Of a stretch of DNA of 64,000 nt, positions 52,119-62,638 are shown piece by piece; position 1 is the stretch's first letter; each line of letters starts with the position of its first letter. Source of the DNA: DASSUW01 sp963849695. GTDB taxonomy: Bacteria > Actinomycetota > Thermoleophilia > Solirubrobacterales > Solirubrobacteraceae. The stretch covers positions 1-64,000 of the forward strand of contig CAWKIT010000031.1 in the NCBI GenBank assembly GCA_963849695.1. The letters run 5' to 3'. The position numbers were made by a program, and so were the translations under genes. The notes under the pieces were generated by a model. The model ran no database searches. It was not told the DNA's origin and saw nothing but the letters and a program-made list of their open reading frames with translations.

Positions 52119-53027
52119 CAGCCCACCTTGCCGGTCACGTAGTCCTCGGTCCGCTTGTCGTCGGGGTTCGTGAAGATCTTGTCGGTCGCCGCATACTCGA
52201 CCACGCGGCCCGTGCGGTGCTTCTCGCCGGCGTCGAGCTCGACCGTGAAGAAAGCCGTCATGTCCGACACCCGCGCGGCCTGCTGCATGTTGTGGGTGAC
52301 GATGACGATCGAGTACGACTGCTTGAGCTCGAGCATGAGGTCCTCGATCCGCCCCGTCGAGATCGGGTCCAGCGCCGAGCACGGCTCGTCCATCAGCAGC
52401 ACGTCGGGCTCCGTCGCCAGCGCGCGCGCGATGCACAGGCGCTGCTGCTGGCCGCCGGACATGCCGAAGGCGTTCGTCTTCAGGCGGTCCTTGACGTCGT
52501 CCCACAGCGCCGCCCGCCGCAGCGCTCCCTCGACGATCTCGTCCATGTCGCCCTTCCTACCCATGACTCGCGGGCCGAAGGCGACGTTGTCGTAGATCGA
52601 CTTCGGGAACGGATTCGGCTTCTGGAAGACCATGCCGATCCGCTTGCGGACCTGCACCGGGTCGATCTTCTCGTCGTAGAGGTTCTGGTCGTGATAGATG
52701 ACCTGGCCCTCGACCCGGGCAGTCGGGATCAGGTCGTTCATCCGGTTGAGGACGCGGATGAACGTCGACTTGCCGCAGCCCGACGGCCCGATCAGCGCCG
52801 TGATCTGGTGCTTGGCCAGGTTGACCGTGATGTCGGTGATCGCTCGGTGATCGCCGTAGAACACCGCGACGTCGCGGACGTCGAAGATCGGCGCCCGCCG
52901 CTTCGGGATGGTCCGCCTTGCGGGTCGCCGACTCCTGCACGGCGGCCTGCGCGCGGTGCTCCATCGCCCGCTCGGCAAGCGATCCGTGCTCGGCCTCGAC
53001 TGCTTCGTCTCTCAGATCCTCGGGCAT
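52118..53027 (-). CDS. pstB: Phosphate ABC transporter ATP-binding protein PstB, probable frameshift near the start
   Basis: The ATPase body is complete: GPSGCGKSTFIRVLNRMNDL (Walker A), MSGGQQQRLCIARALA (signature) and VLLMDEPCSALDP (Walker B), ending DDKRTEDYVTGKVG. The best start, ATG 53027, lies 11 bases after pstA and encodes an N-terminal extension (MPEDLRDEAVEAEHGSLAER). That frame meets the body only if one base of the CC near 52917 is removed, giving RKRTIPKRRAPIFDVRD. As written, the body would need a TTG at 52978. Confidence 0.87.
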
Positions 53028-53038
53028 GTCGGGTTCCT

Positions 53039-53953
53039 CTACCACTTCTGCTCGTATCGGTTCCGAAGCCAGATGGCGACGGAGTTCATCAGCCAGCAGG
53101 ATGATCATCAGCACGCAGATGGCGCCTGCGGCACGCGCGACGAACTCCTGGTTGGGGTCCTGCGTCCAGGCGAAGATCTGGATCGGCAGCGCCGTGAACG
53201 CGCTGTCGAGGCTCTCGGGGTTGAACCGTAGCGAGACTCCGGCGCCCACCACCAGCAGCGGCGCCGTCTCGCCGATCGCGCGCGACGAGCGCGAGGATGA
53301 CGCCGGTGGCGATGCCGGCGATCGAGCCCGGCAGCACCTGCTTCCAGATCGTCTGCCACTGCGTCGCGCCGAGCGCCAGCGAGCCCTCGCGGATCGACGG
53401 CGGCACGGCCCGGATCGCCTCCCGCGCCACGATGATCACGACCGGGCAGCACGAGCAACGCCAGCGTGATGCCGCCGGCGAGTAGCACCGGGCCCAGCGA
53501 CAGCGGGCCGCGAACGATGAACGCGAGCCCGAGGATGCCGTACACGACCGACGGCACGCCTGCGAGGTTCTGGATGTTCACCTCGATCAGGCGGTTGAAC
53601 CAGTGCTTGCCGTCGGCGTACTCCTCGAGGTAGACGGCGGTCATCACGCCGAGCGGGATGACCAGCACGGCACAGATGATCATCAGGTAGATCGTCCCGA
53701 CGATGGCGGACTGGATGCCGGAGCTCGCCGGGATCACGCGCGACGGGAAGCTCGTCAGGAAGTCCCAGCTCAGCACCGGCACGCCGTCGCTCGCGAAGTC
53801 CCAGATGATGGCCCCGAGACCGAGGAAGGCGACCCCGACCGCGGTGTACATGAGCAGGACGAAGCCCGCGCTCCGGGTCGTTTCGCCGGTCGTGCGGCGC
53901 GGGATCACCGTGTTCTGCCTCCGCGCGGCGGCCGCGATCTGCGCTCCGGTCAT
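53039..53953 (-). CDS. pstA: Phosphate ABC transporter permease PstA, three frameshifts
   Basis: Conserved PstA sequence runs across three frames: IYLMIICAVLVIPLGVMTAV and VPSVVYGILGLAFIVRG, then VVIIVAREAIRAVPPSIREG with GATQWQTIWKQVLPGSIAGI, then PLLVVGAGVSLRFN, and finally VAIWLRNRYEQKW before a TAG at 53039. Single-base shifts near 53445, 53280 and 53093 link them; the first and third are one extra base, and the second may be one extra or two missing bases in a GCGCGC run. Every segment is well conserved, which argues for sequence error. The ATG overlaps the pstC stop. Confidence 0.85.
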
Positions 53954-54912
53954 TCGTACACCTGCCGGTACTTGCGGACGAGCCGGATCGACACGATGTT
54001 GAGCACCAGCGTCAGCACGAAGAGCGTGAAGCCGACGGCGAAGATCGTCAGGTACTCGATCGAGCCGGCCGGAATGTCGCCGCGCGCCTGGGCCGCGATG
54101 TAGGCCGCCATGGTCTGGAAGCTCTCCGTCGGGTTCAGTGAGAGATTGGGCGTCTGGCCGCCGGCGATCAGCACCAGCACCGTCTCGCCGATCGCGCGCG
54201 AGGCGCCCAGGATGAGCGCCGCGACGATGCCTGAGAGCGCGGCCGGGAAGACGATCCGTAGCGACACCTGGAGCTTCGACGCTCCCAGGCCGAACGCCCC
54301 CTCACGCAGCGATGCCGGCACGGCGGACATCGCGTCCTCGGCCACCGAAGCGATGGTCGGCAGCACCAGGAGGCCCATGACGAGACCCGCGCTCAGGCCG
54401 TTGAACACGCCGACGCCGATCCCCAGCAGGTCGTTCAGCACGGTCGGCGAGAAGTACGTGAGCGCGAAGTAGCCGAACACGATCGTCGGGACGCCGGCGA
54501 GCAGCTCGAGCACCGGCTTCACGACCTTGCGGACGCGGTTCGGCGCGTACTCGGACAGGTAGATCGCCGCGAGGAGGCCGAGCGGGACAGCGACCGCCAG
54601 CGCGATCAGCGACAGGTAGATCGTGCCCCAGACCAGAGGGAGCACGCCGAACGACTGCTGGCCGGCCGAGAACTGCGGCGTCCACTCCTTGCCGAACAGG
54701 AAGTCGCCGATCGGGACCTCGCCAAAGAACTCGATCGATTCGAACAGCAGCGACCCCACGATCAGCAGGGTCGTGACGACCGACAGCGCGGCCGCCGCCA
54801 TCAACGCGACCTTGATGCCCATCTCGAACCGTGAGCGGACGGTCGGGGTCCGGGTCAGATTGACCCGGACCCCCTGAGCGCCGGACGATGCCGCGAAGCG
54901 CGGCTCGGCCAT
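53950..54912 (-). CDS. pstC: Phosphate ABC transporter permease PstC
   Basis: The intact 320-residue permease has six helices, the family stretch GLLAAIYLSEYAPNRVRKVV and KPVLELLAGVPTIVFGYFAL, and the EAA loop (SLREGAFGLGASKLQVSLRI). It forms the membrane channel with PstA. Only 4 bases separate it from pstS, and it overlaps pstA by 4 bases. Confidence 0.95.
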   Translation of the reverse strand: MAEPRFAASSGAQGVRVNLTRTPTVRSRFEMGIKVALMAAAALSVVTTLLIVGSLLFESIEFFGEVPIGDFLFGKEWTPQFSAGQQSFGVLPLVWGTIYLSLIALAVAVPLGLLAAIYLSEYAPNRVRKVVKPVLELLAGVPTIVFGYFALTYFSPTVLNDLLGIGVGVFNGLSAGLVMGLLVLPTIASVAEDAMSAVPASLREGAFGLGASKLQVSLRIVFPAALSGIVAALILGASRAIGETVLVLIAGGQTPNLSLNPTESFQTMAAYIAAQARGDIPAGSIEYLTIFAVGFTLFVLTLVLNIVSIRLVRKYRQVYE

Positions 54913-54916
54913 GGGC

Positions 54917-55906
54917 CTACGACCCGCCCTCGAGCGTCTTGAGCTCGGAGTCGGACTTGGTCGCCTGCTCCTCGGTCAGCGGGACGATCTGGGCGGCCTC
55001 CGCGATCGCCTGCTGGTTGGCGAGCGTGTAGTCCATGAACGCCTTGACCTCGGGCTTCGCGATCGCCTCCTTCGACGGGTACATGAACAGCGGGCGGGCA
55101 AGCGGCTTGTAGGAGCCGTCCTGGACGGTCTCCGAGGTCGGGGCGACGCAACCGCTGCCGGAGTCGACCTGCACCTCGTTGAGCTTGTCGGTGTTCGCCT
55201 CGTAGTACGAGAGGCCGAAGTAGCCGAGGCCGCCGTCGGTGCCGGCGACGCCGGTCACGAGCTGGTTGTCGTCCTCGGAGGCCTCATAGTCGGTGCGCGA
55301 CGCGCCCTCCTCGCCGACGACCTCCTCGGTGAAGAACTCGAACGTGCCCGAGTCGGTGCCCGGCCCGAACAGCGCCACCTTCTGGTCCGGGAAGCTCGCG
55401 TCGATGTCGCTGTAGCTGGCGACCTTCGACTTCGGCGCCCACAGCTGCTTGAGCTGGTCGACGGTCATGCACTCGATCGTCAGACCCTTGTTGGTCGCGA
55501 TCGCGATGCCGTCGTTGGCGACCTGGACCTCGCCGTAGTCGACGCCGTTCTTCTTGCAGAGGGGGACCTCTTCCTCCTCGTCGATCGGGCGCGAGGCGTC
55601 GGAGATGTCGGTCTCGCCGGCGCAGAACTTCTCGAAGCCGCCGCCCGTGCCCGACTGGCCGACCGTGATCTGCACGTTCGGCTGCTCCTCGTTGAACAGC
55701 TCGGCGGCGGCCTGGGCGAACGGGAAGACCGTCGACGAGCCGTCGATCCGGATCGCACCGGACAGCTCCTCGCCGCCGCCGGAAGACTCCTCGCCCGAGG
55801 CGGCGCCCCCGCCGTTGCCATCATCGCTGTCGTCGCCGCACGCGGCCGCGACAAAGGCCAGCGACGCCAACATGGCGAGCACCAGCAACAGACGTTCGAT
55901 TCTCAT
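54917..55906 (-). CDS. pstS: Phosphate-binding lipoprotein PstS
   Basis: The 329-residue protein has a lipoprotein signal (LAFVAAACGDD), an acidic/Gly linker and the phosphate-binding fold: RIDGSSTVFPFAQAAAELFN, GQSGTGGGFEKFCAGETDIS and FGPGTDSGTFEFFTEEV supply the Ser/Thr/Arg/Asp ligands. ATG 55906 has GGAAGG 6-7 bases upstream. A PHO box starts 33 bases before the ATG, so phosphate starvation should induce the whole pstSCAB-phoU operon. Confidence 0.95.
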   Translation of the reverse strand: MRIERLLLVLAMLASLAFVAAACGDDSDDGNGGGAASGEESSGGGEELSGAIRIDGSSTVFPFAQAAAELFNEEQPNVQITVGQSGTGGGFEKFCAGETDISDASRPIDEEEEVPLCKKNGVDYGEVQVANDGIAIATNKGLTIECMTVDQLKQLWAPKSKVASYSDIDASFPDQKVALFGPGTDSGTFEFFTEEVVGEEGASRTDYEASEDDNQLVTGVAGTDGGLGYFGLSYYEANTDKLNEVQVDSGSGCVAPTSETVQDGSYKPLARPLFMYPSKEAIAKPEVKAFMDYTLANQQAIAEAAQIVPLTEEQATKSDSELKTLEGGS

Positions 55907-55938
55907 GACCCTTCCTTCTCCGTGGTGTGTCAGCGCCG

Positions 55939-55971
55939 AGGCTGGCACCGGCGGGTGACCCGCCTGTTACC
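55939..55971 (-). promoter_or_regulatory. PHO box of the pst operon
   Basis: On the minus strand three direct repeats at 11-bp spacing carry the cores GGTAAC, GGTCAC and GGTGCC. The box overlaps the last codons and stop of the upstream winged-helix gene and lies 33-65 bases ahead of the pstS ATG. Confidence 0.72.
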
Positions 55972-56320
55972 GGCTCGTAGCCGTCTTGTGAAAACGCTGT
56001 GAAAGCTCCGGCTGGAACCGGTAGCCGAAGCCGAAGTGGGTGTGGATGAACTCCCACTCCGGCAGCGCCGTCGCGAGCTTGGACCGCAGCTTGTGGACGT
56101 AGACGTCCACCGAGCGATCGGCGTCCCGCATCTGCGATCCCCAGACCGTCTCGTAGAGCTCGGCCCGCGGCACGATGCGCCCCTCGCGGCGCCCCAGCGC
56201 GGCGAGCAGGTCGAGCTCGCGGACGGACAACGTCAGCGCTCGGCCTCCGGCGAGCGCGAGATACTCGGACGGGCGGATCTCCAGATCGCCCGCCTTGATC
56301 ACCTCAGGCGTGGACTGCAT
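55967..56320 (-). CDS. Stand-alone PhoB-type winged-helix protein without receiver domain
   Basis: The 117-residue protein is only the DNA-binding half of an OmpR/PhoB regulator: LSVRELDLLAALGRREGRIV, RSVDVYVHKLRSKLATALPE and FIHTHFGFGYRF. The same region of the response regulator at 50535 reads YIHTHFGIGYRF, so the two may bind similar sites. No receiver domain can fit upstream, because a PHO box and the divergent DUF47 gene occupy that space. It lies just ahead of pstS. It may modulate the pho regulon without phosphorylation. Confidence 0.85.
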   Translation of the reverse strand: MQSTPEVIKAGDLEIRPSEYLALAGGRALTLSVRELDLLAALGRREGRIVPRAELYETVWGSQMRDADRSVDVYVHKLRSKLATALPEWEFIHTHFGFGYRFQPELSQRFHKTATSR

Positions 56321-56352
56321 TCCGGGCGGGAAGATCGAGCAGCCCCGGCCGC

Positions 56353-56396
56353 GTGCGGTTACCGAGGCGTGAAGCGATCGTGAAACGCCTGTGAAC
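56353..56396 (-). promoter_or_regulatory. PHO box between the winged-helix gene and the DUF47 gene
   Basis: On the minus strand four direct repeats at 11-bp spacing carry the cores GTTCAC, TTTCAC, CTTCAC and GGTAAC. The box lies 33 bases ahead of the winged-helix ATG and 40 bases ahead of the divergent DUF47 ATG, so it could serve both genes. Confidence 0.72.
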
Positions 56397-56435
56397 GGCG
56401 CGCGGCCGTCGTCGCGACGCGGCTACGGTGCGGCC

Positions 56436-57068
56436 ATGTGGCCCGCGAAGGCGAAGGACGACTCCGAGCTGCTGGGCCTGTTCGAGGAGTCGGGCCGCAA
56501 CGTGGAGCGGGCATCGCGCCTGCTCCGTGACCTGTTCGCCGAGTACCCGGAGCGGCCCGAGATCGCCGGCGAGGTGCTCGACTGCGAGCACGAGGGCGAC
56601 CGGCTCACCCACGAGATCCTGAGCCGGCTCGCCGAGCGCGGAGTCTGCGCGTTGGACCCCGCTGACGTCCATGCGCTCGCGGGTGCGGTCGACGACATCG
56701 TCGACCACGCCGAAGAGGCGGCCGACCAACTGGGCCTCTACGGCGTCGAGGCGCCGATGGAGCAGGCTCAACGCATGACCGACGTGCTGGTCGACACCGC
56801 CGGCCACGTGGCGGTCAGCCTGCGCGAGCTGCGCGCGGGCGACGATCTGGCGGTGCAGCTGGTGGCGATCCACCGGCTCGAGGACGAGGCCGACCGGATC
56901 GTGCGCTCGGCGGTCGCGTCGCTGTTCGCGGCCGGGATCGACCCGATGATGGTGATCCGCTGGAAGGCGATCTTCGACACTCTCGAGTCGGCGGTCGACG
57001 CCTGCGAGACCGTAGCCAACGTGCTCGAGGGCATCACCCTCAAGCGCGCCGCGAACGGGCAGCCCTGA
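56436..57068 (+). CDS. DUF47/PhoU-like protein (Pit accessory type)
   Basis: The 210-residue helical protein has DUF47 features: LFEESGRNVERASRLLRDLF, LDCEHEGDRLTHEILSRL and IHRLEDEADRIVRSAVASLF, the E/DxxxD pairs of PhoU-type metal clusters. DUF47 proteins usually sit beside a low-affinity Pit phosphate transporter; none is adjacent here. ATG 56436 is used, since GTG 56391 lies inside the PHO box. Likely role: phosphate homeostasis under PhoP-type control. Confidence 0.86.
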   Translation: MWPAKAKDDSELLGLFEESGRNVERASRLLRDLFAEYPERPEIAGEVLDCEHEGDRLTHEILSRLAERGVCALDPADVHALAGAVDDIVDHAEEAADQLGLYGVEAPMEQAQRMTDVLVDTAGHVAVSLRELRAGDDLAVQLVAIHRLEDEADRIVRSAVASLFAAGIDPMMVIRWKAIFDTLESAVDACETVANVLEGITLKRAANGQP

Positions 57069-57084
57069 CGCACAGCCACGCCGG

Positions 57085-58965
<1,881 letters not shown>

Positions 58966-58992
58966 GGCGCCTTCGAGGGTATCCTCCGCGCT

Positions 58993-59263
58993 GTGCTGCG
59001 GACGATCGCGCTGACCGCCGTTTTCATGGCTCTGTCTGTGCCGGCCGCGATCGCCTCCGAGGGGCACGACGGCGGCGAGGGCTGGTGGGGCGAGACCAAC
59101 GACAAGGTGATCACCAACGCCGGCTTCATCATCATCGCCGCGATTCCCGACGTTCGTGCTGATCATGAGCCTGATCCAGTGGCGGCTGGAGAAGCGCAAG
59201 GACCGGCGGCTGGCCGCGGCCAAGGCGCGCAGGGCGCGCAGCGACCTGCGCGGCGGCTGGTAG
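58993..59263 (+). CDS. Small membrane protein with signal-like N-terminus, one frameshift
   Basis: As written the frame runs to 59403 without sense. Removing the extra G near 59149 gives a protein of about 89 residues. It has an N-terminal signal segment (LTAVFMALSVPAAIASEGHD), a GEGWWGETNDKVITNAGF segment, a transmembrane helix (FIIIAAIPTFVLIMSLIQW) and a basic tail (RLEKRKDRRLAAAKARR) ending at TAG 59261-59263. The helix-plus-basic-tail logic supports the correction. Function is unknown. It is divergent from the ABC-F gene. Confidence 0.6.
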
Positions 59264-59363
59264 CCGCATCTTCACACGCCGCTGCGTGCCGCCCGGCACG
59301 ATGGTCCGTGCGACCGGCCTCGGCGACTCCCCGCCCGGGGCCGTTCGTGTTGACTCCGCGGCC

Positions 59364-60083
59364 ATGGTGCGATATGAGCGGAGCGGCGCAGCGGCGGTCG
59401 TGACGATCGACCGCCAGGAGCGGCGGAACGCGGTCGACGGCGAGACGGCGGCGGCGCTGCTGGCGGCGTACGAGCGCTTCGCCGCGGACCACGGCGCGCG
59501 CGTCATCGTGCTCACCGGTGCCGGCGACGAGGCGTTCTGCGCGGGCGCCGACCTGAAGGCGCTGGAGACGCTCGACCCCGACGCGCCGGCCGGCCCGATG
59601 GGCTTCACGCGGCTGACCCCGGCCAAGCCCGCCATCGCCGCGATCCGCGGCTGGTGCGTGGCGGGCGGGCTCGAGCTGGCGCTGTGGTGCGACCTGCGAC
59701 TCGCGTCCCCGACCGCGCGCTTCGGCTGCCTCGAGCGGCGCTGGGGCGTGCCGCTGATCGACGGCGGCACGCAGCGGCTGCCGCGCGTGGTCGGCCTCGG
59801 ACGCGCGCTCGACCTCATCATCACCGGCCGCGAGGCCGGCGCCGACGAGGCGCTCGCCATGGGGCTCGTCAACGAGGTCGTAACCGACCCGCTCGCGCGG
59901 GCGCTCGAGCTGGCCGAGGCGATCGCCGTCCACCCTCAGGAGACGATGCTGTCCGACCGCGAGGCCGCACACGCCGCACTCGGCCTGCCGCTGGCCGACG
60001 GCCTGGCGCTCGAAGCGCGCCTCGGCCGCGAGCGCGTGTCCGGCGCTCTCGAAGGCGCGCGTCGGTTTAGGGTTCGGCCATGA
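59364..60083 (+). CDS. Enoyl-CoA hydratase/isomerase family protein
   Basis: From ATG 59364 the crotonase-fold protein has 239 residues. The CoA and oxyanion-hole segments are AFCAGADLKALETLD and AAIRGWCVAGGLELALWCDL, and the active-site region reads GCLERRWGVPLIDGGTQRLP. Members hydrate or isomerise acyl-CoAs. It overlaps the two-domain reductase by 4 bases (ATGA), which suggests a shared acyl-CoA substrate. The upstream open frame to 59286 is probably not translated. Confidence 0.9.
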   Translation: MVRYERSGAAAVVTIDRQERRNAVDGETAAALLAAYERFAADHGARVIVLTGAGDEAFCAGADLKALETLDPDAPAGPMGFTRLTPAKPAIAAIRGWCVAGGLELALWCDLRLASPTARFGCLERRWGVPLIDGGTQRLPRVVGLGRALDLIITGREAGADEALAMGLVNEVVTDPLARALELAEAIAVHPQETMLSDREAAHAALGLPLADGLALEARLGRERVSGALEGARRFRVRP

Positions 60084-62044
60084 GCTACTTCGTCACCGGC
60101 GCGACCGGCTTCATCGGCCGCCATCTCGTCGAGCGCCTGCTCGAGCGCGAGGGCGACATCTACGTGCTGGTGCGCGAGAGCTCGGCCGACAAGCTCGAGC
60201 GCTGGCGCGGCGACGAGCGGGTCAAGCCGATGTTCGGCGACATCACCGAGCCGCAGCTAGGCCTGGATGAGGCCGCGCGCGAGCAGCTCGAGGGTGTCGA
60301 CCACTTCTTCCACCTCGCCGCGATCTACGACATCGCCGCCGACGACGACCGCAACGCGCAACTGAACGTTGGCGGGACCCAGAACGCGATCGACCTCGCC
60401 AACGCGCTCGCCGCCGGGCGCTTCCACCACATGTCGTCGATCGCGGTCGCCGGCAGGTATGACGGCCACTTCACCGAGGACGACTTCGACGAGGGCCAGG
60501 AGCTCCCGACCCCCTACCACCGCACGAAGTTCGAGTCCGAGAAGCTGGTGCGGGAGCGCCTCCAGGTGCCGTGGCGCGTCTACCGCCCGTCGCTCGTGGT
60601 CGGCAACTCGCAGACCGGCGAGATCGACAAGATCGACGGGCCGTATTACTTCTTCAAGGCGATCCAGAAGCTGCGCCACGCGCTTCCGGAGTGGTTCCCG
60701 CTCGTCTCGCTGGAGTTCGGGCGCACCAACCTCGTCCCGGTCGACTACGTCGCCGCCGTGGTCGACCACCTCGCGCACGTCGACGGGCTCGACGGCCAGG
60801 CGTTCCACGTCGTCGACCCCAAGCCGCCGCGGTCCGGCGACGTGATGAACACGTTCGCGACCGCCGCGCACGCGCCGCATGCCGTGATGCGGGTCGACAA
60901 GCGGATGACGGACATGCTGCCGAAGGGCGTGCTGTCCTACGCGCTGAAGATCCCGGCGCTGCAGGGGATCAAGCGGGGCTTCCTGGCCGATCTCGGCATC
61001 CCCGAGGAGGCGATCGCGAACGCCGAGCTGCGCACGCGCTTCGACGCGCGCGACACCCAGCGGGCGCTCGCCGGCTCGGGGATCGAGTTGCCGCCGCTCG
61101 ACAGCTACGCCACGAAGCTGTGGGACTACTGGGAGCGCAACCTCGACCCGGACCTGTTCAAGGACCGCTCGTTCGAGGGCGCCGTCAACGGCAAGACCGT
61201 CGTCATCACGGGGGCCTCGAGCGGCATCGGCCGGGCCGCGGCGGTCAAGATCGCGGCGGCCGGCGGGATCCCGCTGCTCGTGGCGCGCACGCAGGAGAAG
61301 CTCGAGGAGGTCAAGGCCGAGATCGAGGCGGGCGGCGGGAGCGCGTACGTGTACCCGTGCGACCTCTCCGACTTCGACGCGATCGAGGAGCTCGTACCGC
61401 GCATGCTCGCCGACCACCCGGCGATCGACATGCTGGTCAACAACGCGGGCCGCTCGATCCGGCGCTCGGTGAAGCTCTCCTACGATCGCTTCCACGACTT
61501 CGAGCGAACCGTCGGGCTGAACTACCTGAGCCCGGTCAAGCTGATGCTCGGTCTGCTCCCGCACATGAGCGAGCGGCGGTCCGGCCACATCGTCAACGTC
61601 TCCTCGATCGGGGTGCAGACGAACCCGCCGCGGTTCTCGGCCTACGTTGCGTCGAAGTCGGCGCTCGACGCCTTCACGCGCGTGGTGAGCTCGGAGACGA
61701 TCGGCGACAACGTGACGTTCACGACCATCCACATGCCCCTGGTGCGGACGCCGATGATCGCGCCGACGAAGATCTACGACTCGTTTCCGACGATCTCCCC
61801 CGACGAGGCGGCGGACCTGATCTGCGAGGCGATCCGGGCCAAGCCGAAGCAGATCAACACGCGGCTGGGCACGTTCGGCGAGGTGGCCTACGCGCTGGCG
61901 CCCAAGGCCGTCGACCAGATCCTGCACATGGCGTACAAGGTGTTCCCGGAGTCGGCGGCCGCGGCCGGCAAGAAGGATCCGAGCGAGAAGGCGTCGGGCG
62001 AGGCGACGGCGCTCGCGTACCTGATGCGGGGCGTGCACTGGTGA
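60080..62044 (+). CDS. Two-domain SDR, probable fatty acyl-CoA reductase
   Basis: The 654-residue protein joins two reductase domains. The first is an extended SDR (YFVTGATGFIGRHLVERLLE at the NAD(P) site, YHRTKFESEKLV as YxxxK site), as in acyl-CoA reductases. The second, from about residue 370, is a classical SDR (VVITGASSGIGRAAAVKIAA, NNAGRS, YVASKSALDAFTR). This arrangement matches mycobacterial and marine bacterial enzymes that reduce acyl-CoA through the aldehyde to the alcohol. Substrate chain length is not visible. It is coupled to the crotonase upstream and the SIMPL gene downstream (GTGA). Confidence 0.85.
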   Translation: MSYFVTGATGFIGRHLVERLLEREGDIYVLVRESSADKLERWRGDERVKPMFGDITEPQLGLDEAAREQLEGVDHFFHLAAIYDIAADDDRNAQLNVGGTQNAIDLANALAAGRFHHMSSIAVAGRYDGHFTEDDFDEGQELPTPYHRTKFESEKLVRERLQVPWRVYRPSLVVGNSQTGEIDKIDGPYYFFKAIQKLRHALPEWFPLVSLEFGRTNLVPVDYVAAVVDHLAHVDGLDGQAFHVVDPKPPRSGDVMNTFATAAHAPHAVMRVDKRMTDMLPKGVLSYALKIPALQGIKRGFLADLGIPEEAIANAELRTRFDARDTQRALAGSGIELPPLDSYATKLWDYWERNLDPDLFKDRSFEGAVNGKTVVITGASSGIGRAAAVKIAAAGGIPLLVARTQEKLEEVKAEIEAGGGSAYVYPCDLSDFDAIEELVPRMLADHPAIDMLVNNAGRSIRRSVKLSYDRFHDFERTVGLNYLSPVKLMLGLLPHMSERRSGHIVNVSSIGVQTNPPRFSAYVASKSALDAFTRVVSSETIGDNVTFTTIHMPLVRTPMIAPTKIYDSFPTISPDEAADLICEAIRAKPKQINTRLGTFGEVAYALAPKAVDQILHMAYKVFPESAAAAGKKDPSEKASGEATALAYLMRGVHW

Positions 62045-62619
62045 CGGTGACGGTCACGGGATCCGCCCAGCGGGCGGTCGCTCCCGGGGCCGCTACCTGG
62101 CGTGCCGAGGCGGTCGAGTCCGACGACGACCCCCGGACGGCGTTCGAACGCTGCAGCACGCGGCTGAACTCGCTCGTCGAGCGGCTGTCGGCGGTCGGCG
62201 AGGTGGCGACCGAGGCAGTGGTCGTGCAGCCGCGGTTCGAGGAGGAGGGCGCGGCCGGTGCCGAGGCGATCGGGGCCGTGCGCGTGCGCTCCCCCGCCGC
62301 GCGGGCCGCCGACGTGGCGCAGGCGGCGATGTCCGCCGGCGCCGACCGCCTGCAGGGCCCCCACTTCGAGTACGAGCAGGCGGGCGAGGTCCGCGGCGAG
62401 TTGCTGGGCGAGGCGGTGGCCGACGCGCGCGCCAAGGCCGAGCGGCTGGCCGCCGCGGCCGGCCGGAGGCTCGGGCGCGTCGACCAGGTCGAGGAGACCG
62501 GGCCCGAGCGCGTGCCGGGGCTGCGCACGATGGCGGCGACGGGCGAGCCGCCCGACATCCGCCCGCGCGAGCTGACGGTCACCGCGACCGTCCGCGTCGT
62601 GTTCGCGTTCGACGACTGA
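62041..62619 (+). CDS. SIMPL-domain (DUF541) protein
   Basis: The 192-residue protein has the SIMPL pattern VTVTGSAQRAVAPGAATWRA at the start, an RLNSLVERLSAVG helix, AVADARAKAERLAAAAGRRL near residue 125 and a closing beta strand (ELTVTATVRVVFAF). Most SIMPL proteins are exported, but no signal peptide is seen here, so this one is probably cytoplasmic. The function is unknown. It is the last gene of the crotonase-reductase operon. Confidence 0.82.
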   Translation: MTVTVTGSAQRAVAPGAATWRAEAVESDDDPRTAFERCSTRLNSLVERLSAVGEVATEAVVVQPRFEEEGAAGAEAIGAVRVRSPAARAADVAQAAMSAGADRLQGPHFEYEQAGEVRGELLGEAVADARAKAERLAAAAGRRLGRVDQVEETGPERVPGLRTMAATGEPPDIRPRELTVTATVRVVFAFDD

Positions 62620-62638
62620 GGCTTAGTGCGGGGGCCAC

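Noticed and set aside
52118..53953. True pseudogenisation of pstA, pstB and phoU
   Set aside because: All conserved residues are kept on both sides of each shift and the PHO box and operon overlaps are intact. Selection appears to be acting.
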